This document shows positions 40,671 through 54,900 of a DNA stretch of 64,000 nucleotides, in pieces. How positions within the stretch are numbered: the first letter of the stretch is position 1; each line of letters opens with the position of its first letter. The position numbers were made by a program, and so were the translations under genes. This DNA comes from Nematostella vectensis (Eukaryota; Cnidaria; Anthozoa; Actiniaria; Edwardsiidae): assembly GCF_932526225.1 (NCBI RefSeq), contig NC_064036.1, forward strand, positions 19,740,953 to 19,804,952, in the 5' to 3' direction. The notes beneath the pieces are model-generated. The model saw only the letters and a program-made list of their open reading frames with translations, did no database searches and was not told where the DNA came from.

Positions 40671-43640
40671 CACCATTATGTCTAGAGACCATTTTACCAC
40701 CATTGTGTCTAGAGACCATTGACCACCATTGTGTCTAGAGACCATTTTACCACCATTGTGTGAAAAGATCATTTTACCACCATTATGTCTAGAGACCATT
40801 TTACCACCATTATGTCTAAAGACCATTTTACCACCATTATGTCTAGAGACCATTTTACAACCATTGTGTCTAGAGACCATTTTACCACCATTATGTCTAG
40901 AGACCATTTACCACAATTATGTCTAAAGACCATTTTACCACCATTATGTCTAGAGACCATTTACCACCATTATGTCTAGAGACCATTACCACCATTATGT
41001 CTAGAGACCATTTACCACCATTATGTCTAGAGACTATTTACCACCATTATGTCTAGAGACCATTTACCACCATTGTGTCTAGAGACCATTTTACCACCAT
41101 TATGTCTAGAGACCATTTTACCACCATTGTGTGAAAAGACCATTTTACCACCATTATGTCTAGAGACCATTTTACAACCATTATGTCTAGAGACCATTTT
41201 ACCACCATTATGTCTAGAGACCATTTACCACCATTGTGTGAAAAGACCATTTTACCACCATTATGTCTAGAGACCATTTTACCACCATTGTGTGAAAAGA
41301 CCATTTTACCACTATTATGTCTAGAGAACATTTTACCACCATTGTGTGAAAAGACCATTTTACCACCATTATGTCTAGAGACCATTTTACCACCATTATG
41401 TCTAAAGACCATTTTACCACCATTGTGTGAAAAGACCATTTTACCACCATTGTGTGAAAAGACCATTTTACCACCATTATGCATAGAGACCATTTACCAC
41501 TAGAGACCATTTTACAACCATTGTGTCTAGAGACCATTTTACCACCATTATGTCTAGAGACCATTTTACCACCATTATGTCTAGAGACCATTTTACCACC
41601 ATTATGTCTAGAGACCATTTTACCACCATTGTGTGAAAAGACCATTTTACCACCATTATGTCTAGAGACCATTTTACAACCATTGTGTCTAAAGACCATT
41701 TACCACCATTATGTCTAGAGACCATTTTACCACCATTATGTCTAGAGACCATTTTACCACCATTGTGTGAAAATACCATTTTACCACCATTATGCATAGA
41801 GACCATTTTACCACCATTGTGTATAGAGACCATTTTACCACCATTATGTCTAGAGACCATTTTACCACCATTATGTCTAGAGACCATTTTACCACCATTA
41901 TGCATAGAGACCATTGACCAACATTGTGTCTAGAGACCATTTTACCACCATTGTGTGAAAAGAACATTTTACCACCATTACGTCTAGAGACCATTTTACC
42001 ACCATTATGTCTAGAGACCATTTTACCACCATTATGTCCAGAGACCATTTTACCACCATTATGTCTAGAGACCATTTTACCACCATTGTGTCTAGAGACC
42101 ATTGACCACCATTGTGTCTAGAGACCATTTTACCACCATTGTGTGAAAAGATCATTTTACCACCATTATGTCTAGAGACCATTTTACCTCCATTATGTCT
42201 AGAGACCATTTTACCACCATTGTGTGAAAATACCATTTTACCACCATTATGCATAGAGACCATTTTACCACCATTGTGTGAAAAGACCATTTTACCACCA
42301 TTATGTCTAGAGACCATTTTACCACCATTGTGTGAAAAGACCATTTTACCACCATTATGTCTAGAGACCATTTTATAACCATTATGTCTAAAGACCATTT
42401 TACCACCATTGTGTGAAAAGACCATTTTACCACCATTATGTCTAGAGACCATTTTACCACCATTGTGTGAAAAGACCATTTTACCACCATTATGCATAGA
42501 GACCATTTACCACTAGAGACCATTTTACAACCATTGTGTCTAGAGACCATTTTACCACCATTATGTCTAGAGACCATTTTACCACCATTATGTCTAGAGA
42601 CCATTTTACCACCATTATGTCTAGAGACCATTTTACAACCATTATGTCTAGAGACCATTTTACCACCATTACGTCTAGAGACCATTTTACAACCATTGTG
42701 TCTAAAGACCATTTACCACCATTATGTCTAGAGACCATTTTACCACCATTGTGTGAAAATACCATTTTACCACCATTATGCATAGAGACCATTTTACCAC
42801 CATTGTGTATAGAGACCATTTTACCTCATTATGTCTAGAGACCATTTCACCACCATTATGTCTAGAGACCATTTTACCACCATTATGCATAGAGACCATT
42901 GACCAACATTGTGTCTAGAGACCATTTTACCACCATTGTGTGAAAAGAACATTTTACCACCATTACGTCTAGAGACCATTTTACCACCATTATGTCTAGA
43001 GACCATTTTACCACCATTATGTCCAGAGACCATTTTACCACCATTATGTCTAGAGACCATTTTACCACCATTGTGTCTAGAGACCAATGACCACCATTGT
43101 GTCTAGAGACCATTTTACCACCATTGTGTGAAAAGATCATTTCACCACCATTATGTCTAGAGACCATTTTACCACCATTATGTCTAGAGACCATTTTACC
43201 ACCATTGTGTGAAAAGACCATTTTACCACCATTATGTCTAGTGACCATTTTACCACCATTATGTCTAGTGCCCATTTTACCACCATTGTGTGAAAAGACC
43301 ATTTTACCACCATTATGCATAGAGACCATTTTACCACCATTATGCCTAGAGACCATTTTACAACCATAGTGTCTAGAGACCATTTTTCAACCATTATGTC
43401 TAGAGACCATTTTACCACCATTGTGTGAAAAGACCATTTTACCACCATTATGTCTAGTGACCATTTTACCACCATTGTGTGAAAAGACCATTTTACCACC
43501 ATTATGCATAGGGACCATTTTACCACCATTATGTCTAGAGACCATTTTACAACCATTGTGTCTAGAGACCATTTTACCACCATTGTGTGAAAAGACCATT
43601 TTACCACCATTATGCATAGAGACCATTTTACCACCATTAT
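40671..43640 (+). repeat. Mosaic segment matching about 2.3-5.2 kb
   Basis: This segment matches the 2.3-5.2 kb region, first at offset 38,425 and then 38,398, with the 17-bp junctions at 41,496 and 42,509 and the ACCTCATT unit near 42,828. The match begins after a TTGACCACC unit near 40,720. Private changes include ACAACCATAGTG near 43,364 and ATTTTTCAACC near 43,383. Confidence 0.83.
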
Positions 43641-43790
43641 GTCTAAAGACCATTTTTACCACCATTATGTCTGGAGACCATTTTACAACCATTGTGTCTA
43701 GAGACCATTTTATCACCATTATGTCTAGAGACCATTTACCACCATTATGTCTAAAGACCATTTTACCACCATTATGTCTAGAGACCATTT
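43641..43790 (+). repeat. Five-monomer length difference with a 28-bp unit
   Basis: Here the offset to the left relative changes from 38,398 to 38,533, five extra monomers (135 bp). The extra units resemble 2,385-2,540: GTCTAAAG, TTACAACC, a T3 unit, then GTCTAAAG again. One unit (near 43,646) has T5 instead of T4 and is 28 bp, and the next starts GTCTGGAG. It looks either like an ancestral fuller version of the 3,479-type block or like exchange with the 2.3-kb type. Confidence 0.75.
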
Positions 43791-46390
43791 ACCACCATTA
43801 TGTCTAGAGATCATTACCACCATTATGTCTAAAGACCATTTACCACCATTATGTCTAGAGACCATTTACCACCATTATGTCTAGAGACCATTTACCACCA
43901 TTGTGTCTAGAGACCATTTTACCACCATTATGTCTAGAGACCATTTTACCACCATTATGTCTAGAGACCATTTTACCACCATTGTGTGAAAAGACCATTT
44001 TACCACCATTATGTCTAGAGACCATTTTACCACCTTTATGTCTAGAGACCATTTTACCACCATTATGTCTAGAGACCATTTACCACCATTGTGTGAAAAG
44101 ACCATTTTACCACCATTATGTCTAGAGACCATTTACCACCATTATGTCTAGGGACCATTTTACCACCATTGTGTGAAAAGACCATTTTACCACCAATATG
44201 TCTAGAGACCATTTACCACCATTGTGTGAAAAGACCATTTTACCACCATTATGTCTAGAGACCGTTTACCACCATTATGTCTAGAGACCATTTACCACCA
44301 TTATGTCTAGAGACCATTTTACCACCATTGTGTGAAAAGACCATTTTACCACCATTATGCATAGAGACCATTTTACCACCATTGTGTATAGAGACCATTT
44401 TACCACCATTATGTCTAGAGACCATTTTACCACCATTATGTCTAGAGACCATTTTACCACCATTGTGTCTAGAGACCATTTTACCACCATTATGTATAGA
44501 GACCATTTTACCACCATTATGTCTAGACCATTTTACCACCATTATGTCTAGAGACCATTTTACCACCATTGTGTCTAGAGACCATTTTACCACCATTATG
44601 TCTAAAGACCATTTACCACCATTGTGTCTAGAGACCATTTTACCACCATTATGTCTAGAGACCAATTTACCACCATTGTGTGAAAAGACCATTTTACCAC
44701 CATTATGTCTAGAGACCATTTTACCACCATTATGTCTAGAGACCATTTACCACCATTGTGTGAAAAGTCCATTTTACCACCATTATGTCTAGAGACCATT
44801 TACCACCATTATGTCTAGAGACTATTTACCACCATTGTGTCTAGAGACCATTTTACCACCATTATGTCTAGAGACCATTTTACCACCATTGTGTGAAAAG
44901 ACCATTTTACCACCATTATGTCTAGAGACCATTTTACCACCATTATGTCTAGAGACCATTTTACCACTATTATGTCTAGAGACCATTTACCACCATTGTG
45001 TGAAAAGACCATTTTACCACCATTATGTCTGGAGACCATTTTACCACCATTGTGTCTAGAGACCATTTTACCACCATTATGTCTAGAGACCATTTACCAC
45101 CATTGTGTCTAGAGACCATTTTACCACCATTATGTCTAGAGACCATTTTACGACCATTGTGTGAAAAGACCATTTTACCACCATTATGTCTAGAGACCAT
45201 TTTACCACCATTATGTCTAGAGACCATTTTACCACCATTATGTCTAGAGACCATTTACCACCATTGTGTGAAAAGACCATTTTACCACCATTATGTCTAG
45301 AGACCATTTACCACCATTATGTCTAGAGACTTATTACCACCATTGTGTCAAGAGACCATTTTACCACCATTATGTCTAGAGACCATTTTACCACCATTGT
45401 GTGAAAAACCATTTTACCACCATTATGTCTAGAGACAATTTTACCACCATTATGTCTAGAGACCATTTACCACTATTGTGTGAAAAGACCATTTTACCAC
45501 CATTATGTCTAGAGACCATTTACCACCATTATGTCTAGAGACTATTTACCACCATTATGTCTAGAGATTATTTACCACCATTATGTCTAGAGACCATTTT
45601 ACCACCATTGTGTGAAAAGACCATTTTACCACTATTATGCATAGAGACCATTTTACCACCATTGTGTATAGAGACCATTTTACCACCATTATGTCTAGAG
45701 ACCATTTTACCACCATTATGTCTAGAGACCATTTTACCACCATTGTGTCTAGAGACCATTTTACCACCATTATGTCTAGTGACCATTTTACCACCATTAT
45801 TTTTTAGTGACCATTTTACCACCATTGTGTCTAGAGACCATTTTACCACCATTATGTCTAGTGACCATTTTACCACCATTATGTCTAGAGACCATTTTAC
45901 CACCATTATGTCTAGAGACCATTTTACCACCATTGTGTCTAGAGACCATTTTACCACCATTATGTCTAGAGACCATTTTACCACCATTATGTCTAAAGAC
46001 CATTTTACCACCATTATGTCTAGAGACCATTTACCACCATTATGTCTAGAGACCATTTACCACCATTGTGTCTAGAGACCATTTTACCACCATTATGTCT
46101 AGAGACCATTTTACCACCATTATGTCTAGAGACCATTTTACCACCATTGTGTGAAAAGACCATTTTACCACCATTATGTATAGAGACCATTTTACCACCG
46201 TTAGTCTAGAGACCATTTTACCACCATTATGTCTAGAGACCATTTACCACCATTGTGTGAAAAGACCATTTTACCACCATTATGTCTAGAGACCATTTAC
46301 CACCATTGTGTGAAAAGACCATTTTACCACCATTATGTCTAGAGACCATTTTACCACCATTATGTCTAGAGACCATTTTACCACCATTGT
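43791..46390 (+). repeat. 3,479-type block remainder, diverged copy
   Basis: It matches about 5,260-7,860 at offset 38,533 and then 38,531, including the T6 unit near 45,796. Private changes include GTCTAGACC (two bases missing) near 44,521, GAAAAGTCC near 44,764 and GACTTATTACC with TCAAGAG near 45,329-45,352. Where the other block copies have TTACCATTATT (for example near 7,688), this copy has the consensus TTACCACCATT near 46,220. It is the most diverged block of its type. Confidence 0.83.
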
Positions 46391-47450
46391 GTGAAAAGAC
46401 AATTTTACCACCATTATGTCTAGAGACCATTTTACCACCATTATGTCTAGAGACCATTTTACCACCATTGTGTCTAGAGACCATTTTACCACCATTATGT
46501 CTAGAGACCATTTACCACCATTGTGTCTAGAGACCATTTTACCACCATTATGTCTAGAGACCATTTTACCACCATTGTGTGAAAAGACCATTTTACCACC
46601 ATTATGTCTAGAGACCATTTTACCACCATTATGTCTAGAGACCATTTACCACCATTGTGTGAAAGGACCATTTTACCACCATTATGTCTAGAGACCATTT
46701 ACCACCATTATGTCTAGAGACTATTTACCACCATTGTGTCTAGAGACCATTTTACCACCATTATGTCTAGAGACCATTTTACCACCATTATGTCTAGAGA
46801 CCATTTTACCACCACTATGTCTAGAGACCATTTACCACCATTGTGTGAGACCATTTTACCACCATTATGTCTAGAGACCATTTTACCACCATTGTGTGAA
46901 AAGACCATTTTACCACCATTATGTCTAGAGACCATTTTACCACCATTATGTCTAGAGACCATTTACCACCATTGTGTGAAAAGGCCATTTTACCACCATT
47001 ATGTCTAGAGACCATTTTACCACCATTGTGTCTAGAGACCATTTTACCACAATTATGTCTAGAGACCATTTACCACCATTGTGTCTAGAGAACATTTTAC
47101 CACCATTATGTCTAGAGACCATTTTACCACCATTGTGTGAAAAGACAATTTTACCACCATTATGTCTAAAGACCATTTTACCACCATTATGTCTAGAGAC
47201 CATTTTACCACCATTATGTCTAGAGACAATTTACCACCATTGTGTGAAAAGACCATTTTACCACCATTATGTCTAGAGACCATTTTACCACCATTATGTC
47301 TAGAGACTATTTACCAGCATTTTGTCTAGAGACCATTTTACCACCATTATGTCTAGAGACCATTTTACCACCATTGTGTGAAAAGACCATTTTACCACCA
47401 TTGTGTGAAAAGACCATTTTACCACCATTATCTCTAGAGACCATTTTACC
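46391..47450 (+). repeat. Copy of about 11.36-12.38 kb
   Basis: It matches the left region at offset 35,052, with the GTGTGAGACC unit at 46,843, AAAAGGCC near 46,981 and TATCTCTAGAG near 47,430. It has an added GAAAAG monomer near 47,404 and a private TTACCAGCATTTTGTC near 47,311. The 1-kb block that follows this segment elsewhere is missing here. Confidence 0.82.
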
Positions 47451-48903
47451 ACCATTATGTCTAGAGACCATTTTACCACCATTATGTCTAGAGACCATTT
47501 TACCACCATTGTGTCTAGAGACCATTTTACCACCATTATGTATAGAGACCATTTTACCACCATTATGTCTAGAGACCATTTACCACCATTATGTCTAGAG
47601 ACCATTTAACACCATTGTGTCTAGAGACCATTTTACCACCATTATGTCTAGAGACCATTTTACCACCATTATGTCTAGAGACCATTTTACCACCATTGTG
47701 TGAAAAGACCATTTTACCACCATTATGTCTAGAGACCATTTTACCACCATTAGTCTAGAGACCATTTTACCACCATTATGTCTAGAGACCATTTACCACC
47801 ATTGTGTGAAAAGACCATTTTACCACCATTATGTCTAGAGACCATTTATCACCATTATGTCTAGAGACCATTTAACACCATTATGTCTAGAGACCATTTT
47901 ACCACCATTGTGTGAAAAGACCATTTTACCACCATTATGCATAGAGACCATTTTACCACCATTGTGTATAGAGACCATTTTACCACCATTATGTCTAGAG
48001 ACCATTTTACCACCATTATGTCTAGAGACCATTTTACCACCATTGTGTCTAGAGACCATTTTACCACCATTATGTCTAGAGACCATTTACCACCATTGTG
48101 TCTAGAGACCATTTTACCACCATTATGTCTAGAGACCATTTACCACCATTGTGTCTAGAGACCATTTTACCACCATTATGTCTAGAGACCATTTTACCAC
48201 CATTATGTCTAGAGACCATTTTACCACCATTGTGTGAAAAGACCATTTTACCACCATTATGTCTAGAGACCATTTACCACCATTGTGTGAAAATACCATT
48301 TTACCACCATTATGTCTAGAGACCATTTACCACCATTATGTCTAGAGACCATTTAACACCATTATGTCTAGAGACCATTTTACCACCATTGTGTGAAAAG
48401 ACCATTTTACCACCATTATGCATAGAGACCATTTTACCACCATTGTGTATAGAGACCATTTTACCACCATTATGTCTAGAGACCATTTTACCACCATTAT
48501 GTCTAGAGACCATTTTACCACCATTGTGTCTAGAGACCATTTTACCACCATTATGCCTAGAGACCATTTTACCACCATTGTGTGAAAAGACCATTTTACC
48601 ACCATTATGTCTAGAGACCATTTTACCACCATTGTGTGAAAAGACCATTTTACCACCATTATGTCTAGAGACCATTTACCACCATTGTGTCTAGAGACCA
48701 TTTTACCACCATTATGTCTAGAGAACATTTTACCACCATTATGTCTAGAGACCATTTTACCACCATTGTGTGAAAAGACCATTTTACCACCATTATGTCT
48801 AGAGACCATTTACCACCATTGTGTAAAAATACCATTTTACCACCATTATGTCTAGAGACCATTTACCACCATTATGTCTAGAGACCATTTAACACCATTA
48901 TGT
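47451..48903 (+). repeat. Copy of about 25.2-26.6 kb (offset 22,321)
   Basis: This stretch matches 25.2-26.6 kb and the match continues to about 49,348 (27,027). It therefore overlaps the start of the 48.9-kb repeat and shows what probably lies just left of base 1 in the unseen neighbouring sequence. A variant, GTAAAAATACC near 48,822, is private. Confidence 0.82.
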
Positions 48904-51900
48904 CTAGAGACCATTTTACCACCATTGTGTGAAAAAACCATTTTACCACCATTATGCATAGAGACCATTTTACCACCATTGTGTATAGAGACCATTTTAC
49001 CACCATTATGTCTAGAGACCATTTTACCACCATTATGTCTAGAGACCATTTTACCACCATTGTGTCTAGAGACCATTTTACCACCATTATGTCTAGAGAC
49101 CATTTACCACCATTGTGTCTAGAGACCATTTTACCACCATTATGTCTAGAGACCATTTTACCACCATTGTGTGAAAAGACCATTTTACCACCATTATGTC
49201 TAGAGACCATTTTACCACCATTATGTCTAGAGACCATTTTACCACCATTATGTCTAGAGACCATTTACCACCATTGTGTGAAAAGACCATTTTACCACCA
49301 TTATGTCTAGAGACCATTTTACCACCATTGTGTGAAAAGACCATTTTACCACTATTATGTCTAGAGACCATTTTACCACCATTGTGTGCAAAGACCATTT
49401 TACCACCATTATGCATAGAGACCATTTTACCACCATTGTGTATAGAGACCATTTTACCACCATTATGTCTAGAGACCATTTTACCACCATTATGTCTAGA
49501 GACCATTTTACCACCATTGTGTCTAGAGACCATTTTACCACCATTATGTCTAGTGACCATTTTACAACCATTATGTCTAGTGACCATTTTACCACCATTG
49601 TGTCTAGAGACCATTTTACCACCATTATGTCTAGTGACCATTTTACCACCATTATGTCTAGTGACCATTTTACCACCATTATGTCTAGAGACCATTTTAC
49701 CACCATTATGTCTAGAGACCATTTTACCACCATTATGTCTAGAGACCATTTTACCACCATTATGTCTAGAGACCATTTTACCACCATTATGTCTAAAGAC
49801 CATTTTACCACCATTATGTCTAGAGACCATTTACCACCATAATGTCTAGAGACCATTTACCACCATTGTGTCTAGAGACCATTTTACCACCATTATGTCT
49901 AGAGACCATTTTACCACCATTATGTCTAGAGACCATTTTACCACCATTGTGTGAAAAGACCATTTTACCACCATTATTTATAGAGAACATTTTACCACCG
50001 TTAGCCTAGAGACCATTTTACCACCATTATGTCTAGAGACCATTTACCACCATTGTGTGAAAAGACCATTTTACCACCATTATGTCTAGAGACCATTTAC
50101 CACCATTGTGTGAAAAGACCATTTTACCACCATTATGTCTAGAGACCATTTTACCACCATTATGTCTAGAGACCATTTTACCACCATTGTGTGAAAAGAC
50201 AATTTTACCACCATTATGTCTAGAGACCATTTTACCACCATTATGTCTAGAGACCATTTTACCACCATTGTGTCTAGAGACCATTTTACCACCATTATGT
50301 CTAGAGACTATTTACCACCATTGTGTCTAGAGACCATTTTACCACCATTATGTCTAGAGACCATTTTACCACCATTGTGTGAAAAGACCATTTTACCACC
50401 ATTATGTCTAGAGACCATTTTACCACCATTATGTCTAGAGACCATTTACCACCATTGTGTGAAAAGACCATTTTACCACCATTATGTCTAGAGACCATTT
50501 ACCACCATTATGTCTAGAGACTATTTACCACCATTGTGTCTAGAGACCATTTTACCACCATTATGTCTAGAGACCATTTTACCACCATTATGTCTAGAGA
50601 CCATTTTACCACCATTATGTCTAGAGACCATTTACCACCATTGTGTCTAGAGACCATTTTACCACCATTATGTCTAGAGACCATTTTACCACCATTATGT
50701 CCAGAGACCATTTTACCACCATTATGTCTAGAGACCATTTTACCACCATTGTGTCTAGAGACCATTGACCACCATTGTGTCTAGAGACCATTTTACCACC
50801 ATTGTGTAAAAAGACCATTTTACCACCATTATGTCTAGAGACCATTTTACCACCATTATGTCTAGAGACCATTTTACCACCATTGTGTGAAAAGACCATT
50901 TTACCACCATTATGTCTAGAGACCATTTTACCACCATTGTGTAAAAAGACCATTTTATCACCATTATGCATAGAGACCATTTTACCACCATTATACCTAG
51001 AGACCATTTTACAACCATTGTGTCTAGAGACCATTTTACAACCATTATGTCTAGAGACCATTTTACCACAATTGTGTGAAAAGACCATTTTACCACCATT
51101 ATGTCTAGTGACCATTTTACCACCATTGTATGAAAAGACCATTTTACCACCATTATGCATAGGGACCATTTTACCACCATTATGTCTAGAGACCATTTTA
51201 CAACCATTGTGTCTAGAGACCATTTTACCACCATTGTGTGAAAAGACCATTTTACCACCATTATGCATAGAGACCATTTTACCACCATTATGTCTAAAGA
51301 CCATTTTACCACCATTATGTCTAGAGACCATTTTACAACCATTGTGTCTAGAGACCATTTTACCACCATTATGTCTATAGACCATTTACCACAATTATGT
51401 CTAAAGACCATTTTACCACCATTATGTCTAGAGACCATTTACCACCATTATGTCTAGAGACCATTACCACCATTATGTCTAGAGACCATTTACCACCATC
51501 ATGTCTAGAGACCATTTACCACCATTATGTCTAGAGACCATTTACCACCATTGTGTCTAGAGACCATTTTACCACCATTATGTCTAGAGACCATTTTACC
51601 ACCATTATGTCTAGAGACCATTTTACCACCATTGTGTAAAAAGACCATTTTACCACCATTATGTCTAGAGACCATTTTACCACCATTATGTCTAGAGACC
51701 ATTTTACCACCATTATGTCTAGAGACCATTTACCACCATTGTGTGAAAAGACCATTTTACCACCATTATGTCTAGAGACAATTTTACCACCATTGTGTGA
51801 AAAGACTATTTTACCACTATTATGTTTAGAGAACATTTTACCACCATTGTGTGAAAAGACCATTTTACCACCATTATGTCTAGAGACCATTTTACCACCA

Positions 51901-54900
51901 TTATGTCTAAAGACCATTTTACCACCATTGTGTGAAAAGACCATTTTACCACCATTGTGTGAAAAGACCATTTTACCACCATTATGCATAGAAACCATTT
52001 ACCACTAGAGACCATTTTACAACCATTGTGTCTAGAGACCATTTTACCACCATTATGTCTAGAGACCATTTTACCACCATTATGTCTAGAGACCATTTTA
52101 CCACCATTATGTCTAGAGACCATTTTACCACCATTGTGTGAAAAGACCATTTTACCACCATTATGTCTAGAGACCATTTTACAACCATTGTGTCTAAAGA
52201 CCATTTACCACCATTATGTCTAGAGACCATTTTACCACCATTATGTCTAGAGACCATTTTACCACCATTGTGTGAAAATACCATTTTACCACCATTATGC
52301 ATAGAGACCATTTTACCACCATTGTGTATAGAGACCATTTTACCACCATTATGTCTAGAGACCATTTTACCACCATTATGTCTAGAGACCATTTTACCAC
52401 CATTATGCATAGAGACCATTGACCAACATTGTGTCTAGAGACCATTTTACCACCATTGTGTGAAAAGAACATTTTACCACCATCACGTCTAGAGACCATT
52501 TTACCACCATTATGTCTAGAGACCATTTTACCACCATTATGTCCAGAGACCATTTTACCACCATTATGTCTAGAGACCATTTTACCACCATTGTGTCTAG
52601 AGACCATTGACCACCATTGTGTCTAGAGACCATTTTACCACTATTGTGTGAAAAGATCATTTTACCACCATTATGTCTAGAGACCATTTTACCTCCATTA
52701 TGTCTAGAGACCATTTTACCACCATTGTGTGAAAATACCATTTTACCACCATTATGCATAGAGACCATTTTACCACCATTGTGTGAAAAGACCATTTTAC
52801 CACCATTATGTCTAGAGACCATTTTACCACCATTGTGTGAAAAGACCATTTTACCACCATTATGTCTAGAGACCATTTTACAACCATTATGTCTAAAGAC
52901 CATTTTACCACCATTGTGTGAAAAGACCATTTTACCACCATTATGTCTAGAGACCATTTTACCACCATTGTGTGAAAAGACCATTTTACCACCATTATGC
53001 ATAGAGACCATTTACCACTAGAGACCATTTTACAACCATTGTGTCTAGAGACCATTTTACCACCATTATGTCTAGAGACCATTTTACCACCATTATGTCT
53101 AGAGACCATTTTACCACCATTATGTCTAGAGACCATTTTACCACCATTATGTCTAGAGACCATTTTACCACCATTACGTCTAGAGACCATTTTACAACCA
53201 TTGTGTCTAAAGACCATTTACCACCATTATGTCTAGAGACCATTTTACCACCATTGTGTGAAAATACCATTTTACCACCATTATGCATAGAGACCATTTT
53301 ACCACCATTGTGTATAGAGACCATTTTACCTCATTATGTCTAGAGACCATTTTACCACCATTATGTCTAGAGACCATTTTACCACCATTATGCATAGAGA
53401 CCATTGACCAACATTGTGTCTAGAGACCATTTTACCACCATTGTGTGAAAAGAACATTTTACCACCATTACGTCTAGAGACTATTTTACCACCATTATGT
53501 CTAGAGACCATTTTACCACCATTATGTCCAGAGACCATTTTACCACCATTATGTCTAGAGACCATTTTACCACCATTGTGTCTAGAGACCAATGACCACC
53601 ATTGTGTCTAGAGACCATTTTACCACCATTGTGTGAAAAGATCATTTCACCACCATTACGTCTAGAGACCATTTTACCACTATTATGTCTAGAGACCATT
53701 TTACCACCATTGTGTGAAAAGACCATTTTACCACCATTATGTCTAGTGACCATTTTACCACCATTATGTCTAGTGCCCATTTTACCACCATTGTGTGAAA
53801 AGACCATTTTACCACCATTATGCATAGAGACCATTTTACCACCATTATGCCTAGAGACCATTTTACAACCATTGTGTCTAGAGACCATTTTACAACCATT
53901 ATGTCTAGAGACCATTTTACCACCATTGTGTGAAAAGACCATTTTACCACCATTATGTCTAGTGACCATTTTACCACCATTGTGTGAAAAGACCATTTTA
54001 CCACCATTATGCATAGGGACCATTTTACCACCATTATGTCTAGAGACCATTTTACAACCATTGTGTCTAGAGACCATTTTACCACCATTGTGTGAAAAGA
54101 CCATTTTACCACCATTATGCATAGAGACCATTTTACCACCATTATGTCTAGAGACCATTTACCACCATTATGTCTAGAGATCATTACCACCATTATGTCT
54201 AAAGACCATTTACCACCATTATGTCTAGAGACCATTTACCACCAATATGTCTAGAGACCATTTACCACCATTGTGTCTAGAGACCATTTTACCACCTTTA
54301 TGTCTAGAGACCATTTTACCACCATTATGTCTAGAGACCATTTTACCACCATTGTGTGAAAAGACCATTTTACCACCATTATGTCTAGAGACCATTTTAC
54401 CACCATTATGTCTAGAGACCATTTTACCACCATTATGTCTAGAGACCATTTACCACCATTGTGTGAAAAGACCATTTTACCACCATTATGTCTAGAGACC
54501 ATTTACCACCATTATGTCTAGAGACCATTTTACCACCATTGTGTGAAAAGACCATTTTACCACCAATATGTCTAGAGACCATTTATAACCATTGTGTGAA
54601 AAGACCATTTTACCACCATTATGTCTAGAGACCGTTTACCACCATTATGTCTAGAGACCATTTACCACCATTATGTCTAGAGACCATTTTACCACCATTG
54701 TGTGAAAAGACCATTTTACCACCATTATGCATAGAGACCATTTTACCACCATTGTGTATAGAGACCATTTTACCACCATTATGTCTAGAGACCATTTTAC
54801 CACCATTATGTCTAGAGACCATTTTACCACCATTGTGTCTAGAGACCATTTTACCACCATTATGTATAGAGACCATTTTACCACCATTATGTCTAGAGAC

